A stretch of 43,213 nt of DNA from Aquimarina atlantica (GCF_000626715.1 NZ_AQRA01000017.1:1-43213), one strand, 5' to 3'; shown: positions 1-8,923, numbered from the stretch's first letter. Notes: generated from the letters alone by a model not told the origin. Program-made: numbers and translations.

Positions 1-16
1 TAGATTAGACAATATG

Positions 17-56
17 AAGCGGGTGTCAGTTACTTATACTGTACACCCGCTTTTTT
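17..56 (+). terminator. Rho-independent terminator
   Basis: An 8-bp G+C-rich stem (GCGGGTGT at 19-26, ACACCCGC at 43-50) is followed by six T. The flanking AA/TT pairs extend the stem. It probably ends a gene lying to the left of the window. The A residues on the left could let it work weakly in both directions. Confidence 0.8.
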
Positions 57-313
57 ATGTAGAAATACAATAGATTAGTTATTGTTTGATCATTAATTTT
101 TAGAATATTTTTTACCTTGATTGTTATCAACAATAGCCATAATAAAACCCTTCTGGCAATGAATCTACATTAATTTCTGAGTTTTTTAACAGTACTTTTT
201 TCTTTGTGTATGTATTTAAATGAGTTAATGTTATAAAGTTGAAATTTCCCCGTTTTATAACAATATTTTTAATATGTAATAAATGCTATAATGATACTTT
301 ATAGCATGTTTTT
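57..313. other. AT-rich intergenic stretch, no gene seen
   Basis: Between the terminator and the BlaI promoter I see no ORF of useful length, no RNA gene and no repeat. A lone GTAGAA half-site occurs at 59-64, too weak to call an operator. Confidence 0.5.
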
Positions 314-343
314 TTGTAGTTTTAAATTTTTATTCTACATTTG
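314..343 (+). promoter_or_regulatory. Promoter of the first blaI-M56 operon
   Basis: A TTG at 314-316 and TACATTTG at 336-343 match the Bacteroidota -33 (TTG) and -7 (TAnnTTTG) elements with a 19-nt spacer. Transcription would start near 347, leaving a leader of about 24 nt before the GTG at 371. The -7 element lies inside the first operator box, so repressor binding would block it. Confidence 0.65.
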
Positions 344-348
344 TAGAG
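333..348. promoter_or_regulatory. BlaI-type operator box 1
   Basis: This is a 16-bp inverted repeat TTCTAC-N4-GTAGAG. Its core TACA-TT-TGTA is the classical BlaI/MecI operator core (TACAnnTGTA). It covers the -7 element. The second box begins 20 bp downstream, two helical turns away. Confidence 0.7.
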
Positions 349-352
349 TAAA

Positions 353-368
353 TTCTAATAATGTAGAA
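353..368. promoter_or_regulatory. BlaI-type operator box 2
   Basis: TTCTAA-N4-GTAGAA has the same 16-bp, 6-4-6 geometry as box 1. It falls in the short leader just before the start codon. Two boxes on one face of the helix fit cooperative binding of repressor dimers and autoregulation. Confidence 0.6.
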
Positions 369-370
369 CA

Positions 371-742
371 GTGCAATTATCAAAAACAGAAGAACAATTA
401 ATGCAATATCTCTGGAAATTAGAGAAAGCCTTTATGAAGGATTTATTAGATTCTTTTCCAGAACCGAAACCTGCCACTACTACGGTAGCTACACTATTGA
501 AAAGAATGATTGATAAAGGTTTTGTGAATTATACGTTATACGGGAAATCAAGAGAATATTATCCATTAGTAAAAAAGACAGATTATTTTTCTAAACATGT
601 AAATGGACTGATTAAGAATTTTTTTAATGATTCGGCTTCGCAGTTTGCATCATTTTTTACATCAGAAACCAACTTATCTACTACAGAATTAGAAGAACTT
701 AAAAAGATAGTAGATAAACAAATTCAAAAACAAAAGCAATGA
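371..742 (+). CDS. BlaI/MecI/CopY family transcriptional repressor
   Basis: This 123-aa protein is the usual length for BlaI/MecI repressors. It has an N-terminal winged helix (about residues 1-75, beginning with the family-typical pattern LSKTEEQLMQYLWKLEKA) and a C-terminal dimerisation tail. The start is GTG at 371: the only nearby upstream ATG (362) runs straight into a stop. The gene overlaps the M56 protease gene by 4 bp (ATGA), so the two are translationally coupled. In this family the partner protease cleaves the repressor between the DNA-binding and dimerisation parts when it senses a signal, relieving repression. Two operator-like palindromes precede the gene, so it is probably autoregulated. 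The inducing signal is unknown; no beta-lactamase is present. Confidence 0.9.
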   Translation: MQLSKTEEQLMQYLWKLEKAFMKDLLDSFPEPKPATTTVATLLKRMIDKGFVNYTLYGKSREYYPLVKKTDYFSKHVNGLIKNFFNDSASQFASFFTSETNLSTTELEELKKIVDKQIQKQKQ

Positions 743-2643
743 TTGTATATATAATAAAATCGTCTCTTTGTTTGTTGCTATTATGGTCTTTTTACAGGCT
801 GTTTTTAGAACGAGAGAATATGCATCATTTTAAAAGGTTTTATCTTCTTTTTAGCTTAATTTTTGCATATACTATTCCGCTAATTACTATTACTTATGAA
901 ACAGATACAGTAATTAATCAGGAAAATATTCAACAACCTGTAAATCATCTAATCCTACCAGATAATGTACAGGTAGAAGCCACATCTTCAGATTATCTTT
1001 CGACAATTATATGGATTGTTTATGGTATAGGTGTTTTGGTTTTTGCAGTTAGATTTCTAAAAAATATGCACCATTTGATAAAGAAGGTGAGAAGAAATGA
1101 AAACCTGAAAGAACCCTCACATGTTAATGTACTACTCACGAATTCTATTATTCCGCATACATTTTTACATTACATATTTGTTCCTAAAAAAGAATTTCAG
1201 AAAAAAGCTATTCCGCAAGAAGTATTATTACATGAGAAAACTCATGTGAAACAAAGACATACTTTAGATATTCTGTTTGTAGAGATTTTTCAAGTGATTT
1301 TTTGGTTTAATCCAATATGGTTTTGGGTAAAAAAATCAATTAAATTAAATCATGAATTTCTTGCAGATCAAAAAGTATTGAAGCAACAGTTTTCAATACA
1401 TCGATATATGGACTTACTCGTTAATTATCCAAACAGTTCTCATCAAGCTGTATTAGCGAGCCCTATCAATTATTCATTAACCAAAAAACGAATCGTTATG
1501 ATGTCACAACAATTTTCTAAAACGAAAGCAACAACTCGATTGTTGCTGTTGCTACCTATCCTTTTGGGATGTATTCTTTTGTTTAACAATAAGATGGTAG
1601 CTCAACAAAAAAGTACAACAATCAGTACTACTGTAGCACCAACTCACCCTGATAAAAAAATGAAAATCAGAGTTAGTGGAGAACAAATTAACATTAATGG
1701 AATTACCACTGATTTATCCGGTATGGCTACCGTTATTGATAACGCTACAAAACAATGGAAAGACCATGAGTTAACAGAGTTTCAATTTAGTATCAAACTA
1801 GAAAATACGAATGATAAGTTTCTCAAAAAACTCAATAAGGTATACCGAAAAACAAGGTTGTACAAAGCCAATCCAGATGGGCATGACCTTATTCCACCTT
1901 CACCTCCGGCACCACCAAAAATGAGAGTAGGTGTCGTTCCTGGGCCTCCACCTTCTCCTATAGGATCAAAAAAAATAAAAACTCCAAAACCACTTAAGGC
2001 ACCAAAAGTGTCAAAGCTTCCGAAAGCATCTTCTTATCCCCGAGCAGAACTTGAAGAACTTGAAGAAATTGAAAGAGAAGCGGAGCGTATAAAGGAAGAA
2101 GTAGAAAGAGAGAGGGCAGAACTCGCAGAACTTGCAGAAATAGATAAAGCTGTCGCAATTGAACAAGCAGAGGAGGCAAGATATGAAGCAGAGCAAGTAA
2201 AAGAAGAAATAGCTGCCTTGGCGATGGAGAGAGCAGAAGCATCAAGACATAGAGCAGAACAAGTAAGAGCTATAGCGATGGAACAGGCTGAGAAAGCCCG
2301 GGTAATTGCTATGGAAGAATCAAATAGAGCCCGGGAGCAATCTTATAAGGTAAGAGAAGAAGCCATGAGAAATGCTGAAAGAGCAAGATTTGAAGCCGAA
2401 AAACAAGCTGTGATTCATGCAAAAATGAGTAGAGAAGAAGCGAAACGAGTTATGCAGCAAGCCGAGAAATCAAGAAAACAGGCAGAAAAAGCCCGTAGAA
2501 AAGCTATGGACGAAGCCAAGAGAGCTCGTGATGCAGTAAGAAAAGAAACTATCAAAGAGAGAAAAGAAATGCGAAAACGTATACAAGAAGCGAGAAAAGA
2601 ACAACAAAGAGCTCGGGAAAAAAGAGAAAAAGATAATAATTAA
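739..2643 (+). CDS. M56 (BlaR1/MecR1-like) membrane metalloprotease with long charged C-terminal tail
   Basis: This 634-aa protein has membrane segments near residues 2-22, 34-52, 88-105 and 265-283. The zinc protease motif HEKTH is at 165-169 and the third ligand E206 lies in NHEFLAD, as in M56 peptidases. Its expected role is to cleave the BlaI partner encoded just upstream (4-bp overlap). After the last membrane segment come a small domain (about 290-375), a proline-rich linker (about 381-425) and about 200 residues almost entirely of Glu, Lys, Arg and Ala, predicted to form a single long helix or coiled coil. BlaR1 carries a penicillin-binding sensor in this position, so the signal here must be different. 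The tail is the odd part; its function is unknown. Confidence 0.88.
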   Translation: MIVYIIKSSLCLLLLWSFYRLFLERENMHHFKRFYLLFSLIFAYTIPLITITYETDTVINQENIQQPVNHLILPDNVQVEATSSDYLSTIIWIVYGIGVLVFAVRFLKNMHHLIKKVRRNENLKEPSHVNVLLTNSIIPHTFLHYIFVPKKEFQKKAIPQEVLLHEKTHVKQRHTLDILFVEIFQVIFWFNPIWFWVKKSIKLNHEFLADQKVLKQQFSIHRYMDLLVNYPNSSHQAVLASPINYSLTKKRIVMMSQQFSKTKATTRLLLLLPILLGCILLFNNKMVAQQKSTTISTTVAPTHPDKKMKIRVSGEQININGITTDLSGMATVIDNATKQWKDHELTEFQFSIKLENTNDKFLKKLNKVYRKTRLYKANPDGHDLIPPSPPAPPKMRVGVVPGPPPSPIGSKKIKTPKPLKAPKVSKLPKASSYPRAELEELEEIEREAERIKEEVERERAELAELAEIDKAVAIEQAEEARYEAEQVKEEIAALAMERAEASRHRAEQVRAIAMEQAEKARVIAMEESNRAREQSYKVREEAMRNAERARFEAEKQAVIHAKMSREEAKRVMQQAEKSRKQAEKARRKAMDEAKRARDAVRKETIKERKEMRKRIQEARKEQQRAREKREKDNN

Positions 2644-2674
2644 CAGATTCAGTTTTCCGATAGTTTTAAGAACG

Positions 2675-2699
2675 AAAACTCCCTGTAGGGAGTTTTTTT
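2675..2699 (+). terminator. Terminator after the first BlaI-M56 operon
   Basis: The stem ACTCCC/GGGAGT (78-83 and 88-93 of the 2600s) has loop TGTA and is followed by seven T. It starts 32 bases after the M56 stop codon and is a clear intrinsic terminator. Confidence 0.85.
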
Positions 2700-2756
2700 G
2701 TGCAACATATCGCTATAAACCAGCGTTATACTTATTATCAATCAAAAAACCCTTAG

Positions 2757-3860
2757 ATGATGTTAAAACGTTTTTTTATTTTATGCTCCGGCGCAGATGC
2801 CGATATATTAGCAGATAGTTCTGATGGAGAACAGAATAAATATGCTGGTATCGGAGCAACAGTTTTCTTTACAGCAGTAATGGCTTTTATTGCTGCCAGC
2901 TATGCCCTATATACAGTATTTGATACTTATTTTACTGCTATCTTCTTTGGTTTAATCTGGGGACTACTGATCTTTAATCTGGACCGGTTTATTGTATCTA
3001 CTATTAAGAAGAAGGATAATTTTATGGATGAACTCCTACAAGCTTCACCAAGAATTATTTTGGCCATAATTATTGCGGTTGTCATTTCTAAACCGTTAGA
3101 ATTAAAGATTTTTGAGAAAGAAATTGATCGTGTTTTGCTCGAGCAAAAGAATGATTTTACTTTAGCAAATAAAGAGCAAATAGCAACACAGTATACTCCG
3201 GCTATTGCCGCAATTGATTCTGAAATTAATACACTTAAACAGGAAGTAACAACCAAAGAAACCGAGGTTAACGATCTTTATGAAACCTATATTGCTGAAG
3301 CAGAAGGAAGAAAAGGTACCGAGATTATTGGTAAAGGACCTGTTTATAAAGAAAAACGTGAAAAACATGATGCAGCTTTGGCAGCATTGGCCGAATTGAA
3401 AAAAGCAAATGCAGAGAAAATAACTGCCTTAGAAATTCAAAAAACAGAATTGACTGCCGAGTATGATAACCAAGTAACTACTTCTCAACCTATTATTGAT
3501 AATTTTGATGGGTTAATGGCTAGAGTAAATGCCTTAAATGAACTACCTTGGTTGCCTTCGTTTTTTATCTTTTTATTATTTCTAGCCATAGAAACCTCAC
3601 CTATTTTTGCAAAATTATTCTCTCCCAAAGGAGAGTATGATTTTAAATTAGAAGATGTAGAAGGTGAAATAAAGACATGGGTTGCTCAGAAAGAAGATCA
3701 ACGAAAAGTGCTGTTAGAAACAGATCATACAATTAATGATAGAGTATATGGTGACCTTTCTGAAGAAGAGGAATTATATGCATATAAGAAAAAAATTGCC
3801 CGGGAAATGATGAAAAAACAACAAGATGCTTTTTATAAAAAGCAAACCGGGATCTTATAA
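2757..3860 (+). CDS. DUF4407 domain membrane protein
   Basis: This 367-aa protein matches DUF4407 in length and layout. It opens with a CSGADADILADSSDGEQNKY-type N-terminus, then two membrane segments (about 35-58 and 62-82) and a third near 98-118. A cytoplasmic or periplasmic coiled coil follows (about 150-245, rich in Glu/Lys), and a last membrane segment lies near 268-288. Two ATG codons stand in tandem at 2757 and 2760; either may be used. It sits alone between two terminators. The family has no established function; it is common in Bacteroidota. I infer only an inner-membrane protein with a coiled-coil domain. Confidence 0.8.
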   Translation: MMLKRFFILCSGADADILADSSDGEQNKYAGIGATVFFTAVMAFIAASYALYTVFDTYFTAIFFGLIWGLLIFNLDRFIVSTIKKKDNFMDELLQASPRIILAIIIAVVISKPLELKIFEKEIDRVLLEQKNDFTLANKEQIATQYTPAIAAIDSEINTLKQEVTTKETEVNDLYETYIAEAEGRKGTEIIGKGPVYKEKREKHDAALAALAELKKANAEKITALEIQKTELTAEYDNQVTTSQPIIDNFDGLMARVNALNELPWLPSFFIFLLFLAIETSPIFAKLFSPKGEYDFKLEDVEGEIKTWVAQKEDQRKVLLETDHTINDRVYGDLSEEEELYAYKKKIAREMMKKQQDAFYKKQTGIL

Positions 3861-3883
3861 TATTTGATATACCTTAAAAAAGT

Positions 3884-3926
3884 AGACCTCGAAAGCGTAT
3901 ACTATAGCTTACGAGGTCTGTTTGTT
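3884..3926 (+). terminator. Terminator after the DUF4407 gene
   Basis: The stem AGACCTCG (3884-3891) pairs perfectly with CGAGGTCT (3912-3919), followed by the T-rich GTTTGTTT. The 20-nt loop is long. It lies 24 bases after the stop codon. Confidence 0.7.
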
Positions 3927-3940
3927 TAACAATATTTTAT

Positions 3941-4071
3941 AATACTATCTGTAAAAAAGGTTGTGAATACATATTCTTTATCTTATTACAGGTGTTTATA
4001 TCTCTAACTCAACCTATTTCCCTGATCATTTACAAATAAAATAACACAACCTCTTTTCTTTAGATAGTATT
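3941..4071. repeat. 131-bp element bounded by imperfect ~25-bp inverted repeats
   Basis: The outer arms AATACTATCT (3941-3950) and AGATAGTATT (4062-4071) are perfect over 10 bp. The inner arms GGTTGTG (3959-3965) and CACAACC (4045-4051) are perfect over 7 bp, with an A-rich/T-rich stretch between them. The element sits just after the LRR gene's stop codon. It may be a large 3' hairpin or a MITE-like relic; I saw no second copy in the window. Confidence 0.45.
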
Positions 4072-4073
4072 GT

Positions 4074-6287
4074 TTAGTTTTTAATAAATTTTGTGGTTAA
4101 TAATCCTTTACTAGATTGGAGATGAAGGATATATTGACCAACAGGTAATCCATTAACATCAATTAAAACAGAATTAAGACCCATTAATATATCATTTGTA
4201 CCTCTTGGAATCGGAGCACTAAAAGGATCTTCTCTTATGAGTTCTTCTCTAGAATCAACGATAAATTTAACAACTACTTTTTTAACAATTTCTCCAGAAA
4301 GTCTTACTATCGTTACAGTAGCATTGCCTGTCATTGTATGATCTTTTGGAGTTAATGCTAAATAACTCTTTGCCGGGTTTGGTGAAAGTATAAAGTGATT
4401 ATCAAAAGCACTTGTTTTGGTAGGTTTACAACTAGTATTGACGTTACATTTAGAATATCCTAATGTAAATCTTATATAGTTTTTAATTTCGTTTAAAAAA
4501 GATACAGAATTAACACAAACAAAATTTAACTTTGGACAACCACCTAAGTAAAGACGTCTGGCATGATGAACTACACCAGAAAAATGCTGGTAACTTTGAT
4601 AAAAAGAATGATTTCCTGTTAGATACGCTTGTCTTAGATTTGGATTATTGCTAATGTTTAATGTATTTATAGATCTGCAATTTCTAATATCAATTTTCGA
4701 TATTAAGTTTCTACTAACATCTACAGTTTCTAAATTAGTATTTGATGTAATATCTAATGTAGTTATTTGATTATTAGGCAAACGTAGCACCTGTAAATCT
4801 ATGCTGCTGTTTAGAGATATTTGTGATAATTGATTGTTATCTAGAGTAAGATAGCGTAGTAGAGGCTTATTGCTAAGATCGATTGAGGTTAGTTTATTAT
4901 TAGCTAAATCTATAGTGTTTAGTTTATTATTTTTACTAAGATTTACAGAAGAAATTTGATTGTTTTTAAGAAGAAGAACTCTTAGGTTAACAAAATATTC
5001 AATCCCAATTATATTACTAATGTTTTTATTTTCAAGATTGATGACACCCACTTTTTCTGCTTCATCTACAGAAATTTCGTTATCACCATCAATATCATAC
5101 TTTGATACTAATCCAGCTTTAAAATTTAGGTCATTAAAATTAATGATTTTAGAAGTAGGTGCTAAGCTACAATCACTACTGATAACACAGTTATAACCTA
5201 AAGCATTAACTCTATTTTGTATGTAAGCAGTATCCGAATAATATTTGTGCAGGCAAATAAATTCTAGTTTGGGGCATTTATCGATCTTAATATATTTACT
5301 TAGGTATCGATGTGTTAAAAACATGGTTTTTAACTCGCTATTATCACTAACATCTAGATTAACAATTTTACAGTTTCTGGCATCCAGTTTAGTTATCTTG
5401 TTTTTTGAGCAATATAGAGAAACGAGGTTGGTGTTTTTAGAAAGATCTATTTCTGTTAACGCATTAGAACCTATATCTAACCTCTCTAGATTAGGATTTC
5501 CGGTAAGATTGATAGATGTTAATTTGTTTTTTTCAACGTTTATAAGCCTCAGTGTTGGGGTAACAGGTAATTTTAAACTAGTCAACAGACTTTCTCTTAC
5601 ATCTAAATGAGTAAGCATTGTATTTTTAGAAGCGTCTATAGTAGTTAGTAAGTTATTACCAATATTTAATTCATCTAATTTTGTGTTTTTAGAAACATCT
5701 AAGCTTGTTAATTTATTTCCCCATAAATATAACCTGGTTAAATTTAGGTTTTTAGTACTATTTAATTCTTCTAATTGGTTAGTCCATGCATGAAGTATAG
5801 ATAGTTTTGTATTACTATCAATATTAATTCTTTTAAATTTATTATTGTATATTTTTAATTCAAATAATATCGCATTTTTAGACACATCCAATTGTGCTAA
5901 TTGATTGTTACTTGCATCTAATCGTTCTAATTGTGTACACCCAGATACATTTAAATTAGTCAACTGATTTTGACTAGCATATAAATACTGTAGTTTAGTG
6001 TTTTTTGTAAGATTCAGAGAGATTAACTTGTTTTTAGAAACGTTAAGAGATGTAATATTTGTAAAGTGCTCTATCCCAGAAAGGTTGTTAATGTTCTTAT
6101 TTGTAACCACTATGTATGAAACTTTTTCTGCTTCAGTTTTACTAATTTCCCCATCCCCGTTTTTGTCAATGGCTGGAGAGTAATTTAGTAAAGCGTTCTT
6201 GAAATTACCATCAGGAATATAAATATTTTGCGCATAAGAGGTTAGGGTAAGGCATAGTAGTATACCCAAAAAGATAATTTTTTTCAT
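4074..6287 (-). CDS. Secreted two-block leucine-rich-repeat protein with EF-hands and T9SS sorting domain
   Basis: This 737-aa protein has a signal peptide (MKKIIFLGILLCLTLTSYAQ). It then contains two similar modules, each with an EF-hand-like loop followed by leucine-rich repeats of the 'LTSLDVSKNTKL' type. The loops, at 41-52 (DKNGDGEISKTE) and 398-409 (DIDGDNEISVDE), have all the acidic calcium-ligand positions. The LRR blocks cover about 60-340 and 415-600. The C-terminus (about 655-737) has the SPNPAKSYLAL and GQYILHL patterns of a T9SS sorting domain, so the product should be exported and anchored or released at the surface. Its sorting domain carries a longer than usual middle loop. 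The role is probably adhesion or ligand binding; the target is unknown. Confidence 0.85.
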   Translation of the reverse strand: MKKIIFLGILLCLTLTSYAQNIYIPDGNFKNALLNYSPAIDKNGDGEISKTEAEKVSYIVVTNKNINNLSGIEHFTNITSLNVSKNKLISLNLTKNTKLQYLYASQNQLTNLNVSGCTQLERLDASNNQLAQLDVSKNAILFELKIYNNKFKRINIDSNTKLSILHAWTNQLEELNSTKNLNLTRLYLWGNKLTSLDVSKNTKLDELNIGNNLLTTIDASKNTMLTHLDVRESLLTSLKLPVTPTLRLINVEKNKLTSINLTGNPNLERLDIGSNALTEIDLSKNTNLVSLYCSKNKITKLDARNCKIVNLDVSDNSELKTMFLTHRYLSKYIKIDKCPKLEFICLHKYYSDTAYIQNRVNALGYNCVISSDCSLAPTSKIINFNDLNFKAGLVSKYDIDGDNEISVDEAEKVGVINLENKNISNIIGIEYFVNLRVLLLKNNQISSVNLSKNNKLNTIDLANNKLTSIDLSNKPLLRYLTLDNNQLSQISLNSSIDLQVLRLPNNQITTLDITSNTNLETVDVSRNLISKIDIRNCRSINTLNISNNPNLRQAYLTGNHSFYQSYQHFSGVVHHARRLYLGGCPKLNFVCVNSVSFLNEIKNYIRFTLGYSKCNVNTSCKPTKTSAFDNHFILSPNPAKSYLALTPKDHTMTGNATVTIVRLSGEIVKKVVVKFIVDSREELIREDPFSAPIPRGTNDILMGLNSVLIDVNGLPVGQYILHLQSSKGLLTTKFIKN

Positions 6288-6414
6288 AAGTATGAATGAG
6301 TTAGTTTTAATTTGATAAATAGTTAATAGAATTTGTTTTTAGGCTTTGTATTGAGGATGTTTTTTGATTATTTATTACAAATTTTGTGTAGATCTATGTT
6401 GGCTTATTTTGAAA

Positions 6415-6446
6415 CAAAGATAAAGGCGGAAATCACACTATGACAA
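6415..6446 (-). promoter_or_regulatory. Promoter of the LRR gene
   Basis: Read on the minus strand, TATCTTTG (6415-6422) fits the -7 consensus TAnnTTTG, and TTG (6444-6446) fits the -33 element with a 21-nt spacer. It predicts a leader of about 124 nt before the ATG at 6287. Confidence 0.55.
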
Positions 6447-7075
6447 CAGGAATAACTTAGGATTTATAAATCTTGATCAGTATATTTATAAATCTTAACC
6501 ATTATTCTGTATTGGTCTGTTAAATATATTTATATACTGGTAGTACTGTTTTTGTCAAAAAAAAGATGTGCCCAAATCCTCAGAAATCAAAAGACTGTAA
6601 TGATTGATATCAGAATTAAATGATATGATAGTATAATCGGCTACTATTCAGTTTTAATATTCTGTAAATTTATTTAGAAAAAACAGAAGAATTATCTACT
6701 TTTTTGTTAGAAAATATATCTCTTCGGTAATACAAGAAAATGTTTCCAGACACATTTTTCGAAACGATATACGCAACAAAATATATAAAACTGTAACTGA
6801 CAAGATCAAAAATAGCTAAACAAAGTCCCGATTTATTATATATTAAGGTTTTGACACCTGAAAAAACCTTGTTTTTGTAGGTTTACAATGAAATAATTGA
6901 TGAATATGCTTATCTAAATTAATTGCTATTATTAGTAGGATAATAGAAAAGTGATATTACTTTTGATCTCAAAAACCTTTTTGTTAATGTATTTGTTTTT
7001 TAATTAAAAATGTACATTTATACGGTTATCCCTTATCTTGTCAACAATTTTTAACTATTCACTTTGAATATAGGA
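6447..7075. other. Long AT-rich intergenic region between divergent genes
   Basis: I find no ORF of useful length here on either strand. The only structure seen is the hairpin at 6845-6876. Weak -7-like matches (TGTATTTG at 6988-6995, TACATTTA at 7013-7020, each 7 of 8) may serve the downstream TPR-AraC gene. Confidence 0.4.
6845..6876 (+). terminator. Terminator-like hairpin inside the intergenic region
   Basis: AAGGTTTT (6845-6852) pairs with AAAACCTT (6863-6870), followed by GTTTTTG. There is no annotated plus-strand gene before it. It could end a small non-coding transcript, attenuate the TPR-AraC transcript, or be chance. Confidence 0.35.
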
Positions 7076-8791
7076 ATGAAGAATATTTATAGTATTGTTT
7101 TAATTTTTATAAGCTTAACCTTTCTCCCTGCTAGAGGAGTAAGTATGATAACGAAAAATAGGATTAGTATAAAACAATATTCAGTTTCGGATTCATTAAC
7201 ACATAAAACATTTGATGAATTGCGATCACTTTTTATTAAACATTATAAAGATTCGGTTTTAGTAAAAAAAATATCGAATACATATCTTACCAGAGCAAAG
7301 AAAGACAAGGATAGTATTGAGATAGCAAATGGATATCAAATATTCTTTGAAATGAATATAAATAATCCAAAAATAGCTTTGGCATACACAGATTCTATGA
7401 TTGTTGTTACCAAAGGTGTAAAAAATGAATTCTACCCGGCAAGAGGGTATCTTTTAAGAGGCTATCTTTTGCAAAAATTAGAACGATATAATGAAGCTCT
7501 GACTTCGTATTTGATTTCAAAAAAACATGCAGAAATCAATAATAATATTGGTCATATTATTGCTATAACGCATAATATTGCAATACTCAAGACCATCCTG
7601 GGAAAGGATGAAGAATCCTTAGAAATCTATAAAAAAAATTTAAACCTCCTATCGACTCAGGATACTATTGGTAAATTTAGATCACATTATATTGCTACTC
7701 TCTGTAAACTGTCGGATAGTTATAATTTGTTTAAAAAATATGATACTGCACATTTCTATTTGAAAAAAGGAATTGCATCGACTCTATCAGGAGATATCCC
7801 ACATTTCTATTCTGAGTTACTTTCATCTTATGGAGTTAATAGTTATTATAGAAAAGAATATAACACTGCACAGGATAGTTTAAAAAAGTCTCTATCTCTT
7901 TCCAAAAAAACTCCGTACACTAATATACTTATTACCTATTTATATTTAGGAAAAACACTGCTACAACTAGAACAGGAAGAAGAAGCTATTGGGTATTTAA
8001 AAAAAATAGACTCTGCCATACATGCTTCTAACTATATATTAGAAACCAGAGAAGCTTTTACATTACTTATAGATCATTACAAGAAGAAAAACGATAAAGC
8101 TAATCAGTTAAGAATCATGGAAAAACTGATAAAACTGGATAGTAGTTTTTCTGTAAAGTATAACAAGTTACATATTAATATTGTAAAAAAGTATGATAAT
8201 GTACAACTTATCAAAGACAAAGAACAATTAATAGATAGTATTAAAAATCATAATAGAACAACCATAAACCAGTTATGGATTTTTGGTGGATTAACTATTA
8301 TATTGATAAGCCTGGGATATTTTTATTTCTACAAAAAGAGAAAGAAAAACTATGAAAAAGAATACCAGGAAAAATTACTACATGCAAAACATCTAAATAA
8401 AAAGAAAGCACAGAAGACTAAAGATGTTGAAATCGCACCAGAATTAAGAGATGATATTCTGAAGAAATTAGAAGAGTTTGAGAAAAATAAAACCTTTTTA
8501 AAAAATGGTTTAACATTAGCTATAGTTGCCAAAAAACTAAAAACAAATTCGACATATTTATCCAGGATTATCAATATGGATAAAGAAAAAAACTTTGCTA
8601 ACTATATTAATGATTTACGTATTGAATATTGCATACAACAAATCAAAAATGATAAAAAATTTAGGCACTATTCTATAACATCTATGGCAAAAGAAGTAGG
8701 CTTTAATAATATTCAGTCTTTTGTTAAAGCCTTTTATAAACAAAATGGATGTAATCCTGCCGAGTATATAAAAGAATTTGAAAATGAGTAG
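7076..8791 (+). CDS. TPR sensor / AraC-type membrane regulator
   Basis: This is a 571-aa protein from ATG 7076. A reading from TTG at 7064 would add four residues, but starting at MKNIYSIVLIF leaves a cleaner signal peptide. The N-terminal export signal is followed by TPR-like helical repeats (about 75-365), a membrane segment near 398-415, a short basic linker and a C-terminal AraC-type double helix-turn-helix (about 455-568). This layout, periplasmic TPR plus cytoplasmic AraC domain in one chain, is common in Flavobacteriaceae; signals and targets are mostly unknown. The small GG-leader peptide gene begins 132 bases downstream on the same strand and is an obvious candidate target, though that is inference. 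Confidence 0.85.
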   Translation: MKNIYSIVLIFISLTFLPARGVSMITKNRISIKQYSVSDSLTHKTFDELRSLFIKHYKDSVLVKKISNTYLTRAKKDKDSIEIANGYQIFFEMNINNPKIALAYTDSMIVVTKGVKNEFYPARGYLLRGYLLQKLERYNEALTSYLISKKHAEINNNIGHIIAITHNIAILKTILGKDEESLEIYKKNLNLLSTQDTIGKFRSHYIATLCKLSDSYNLFKKYDTAHFYLKKGIASTLSGDIPHFYSELLSSYGVNSYYRKEYNTAQDSLKKSLSLSKKTPYTNILITYLYLGKTLLQLEQEEEAIGYLKKIDSAIHASNYILETREAFTLLIDHYKKKNDKANQLRIMEKLIKLDSSFSVKYNKLHINIVKKYDNVQLIKDKEQLIDSIKNHNRTTINQLWIFGGLTIILISLGYFYFYKKRKKNYEKEYQEKLLHAKHLNKKKAQKTKDVEIAPELRDDILKKLEEFEKNKTFLKNGLTLAIVAKKLKTNSTYLSRIINMDKEKNFANYINDLRIEYCIQQIKNDKKFRHYSITSMAKEVGFNNIQSFVKAFYKQNGCNPAEYIKEFENE

Positions 8792-8805
8792 CTTAAAAGT
8801 TTTAT

Positions 8806-8823
8806 GTGGTTGGTAAAAACCAC
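8806..8823 (+). other. Small hairpin after the TPR-AraC gene
   Basis: GTGGTT (8806-8811) pairs with AACCAC (8818-8823) across a 6-nt loop. No good T-run follows, so it is at best a weak terminator or processing site between the regulator and the peptide gene. Confidence 0.3.
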
Positions 8824-8923
8824 TACATATTTATAAATCTTACCTAGAACAATAAGAAATGTATATAACAATTAATTTTTGTTGGTTACATTTACATTAT
8901 AACAAATTTCAAATTAACTCATC

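Noticed and set aside
1994..2245. Open frames on the minus strand inside the M56 tail
   Set aside because: They are shadows of the Glu/Lys-rich repeats of the real plus-strand gene and encode Leu/Phe-rich junk.
371..2643. Beta-lactam resistance sensor
   Set aside because: No penicillin-binding sensor domain and no beta-lactamase gene; only the signalling scaffold is shared.
7064..7075. TTG start for the TPR-AraC gene
   Set aside because: ATG at 7076 gives a cleaner signal peptide and a normal start codon.
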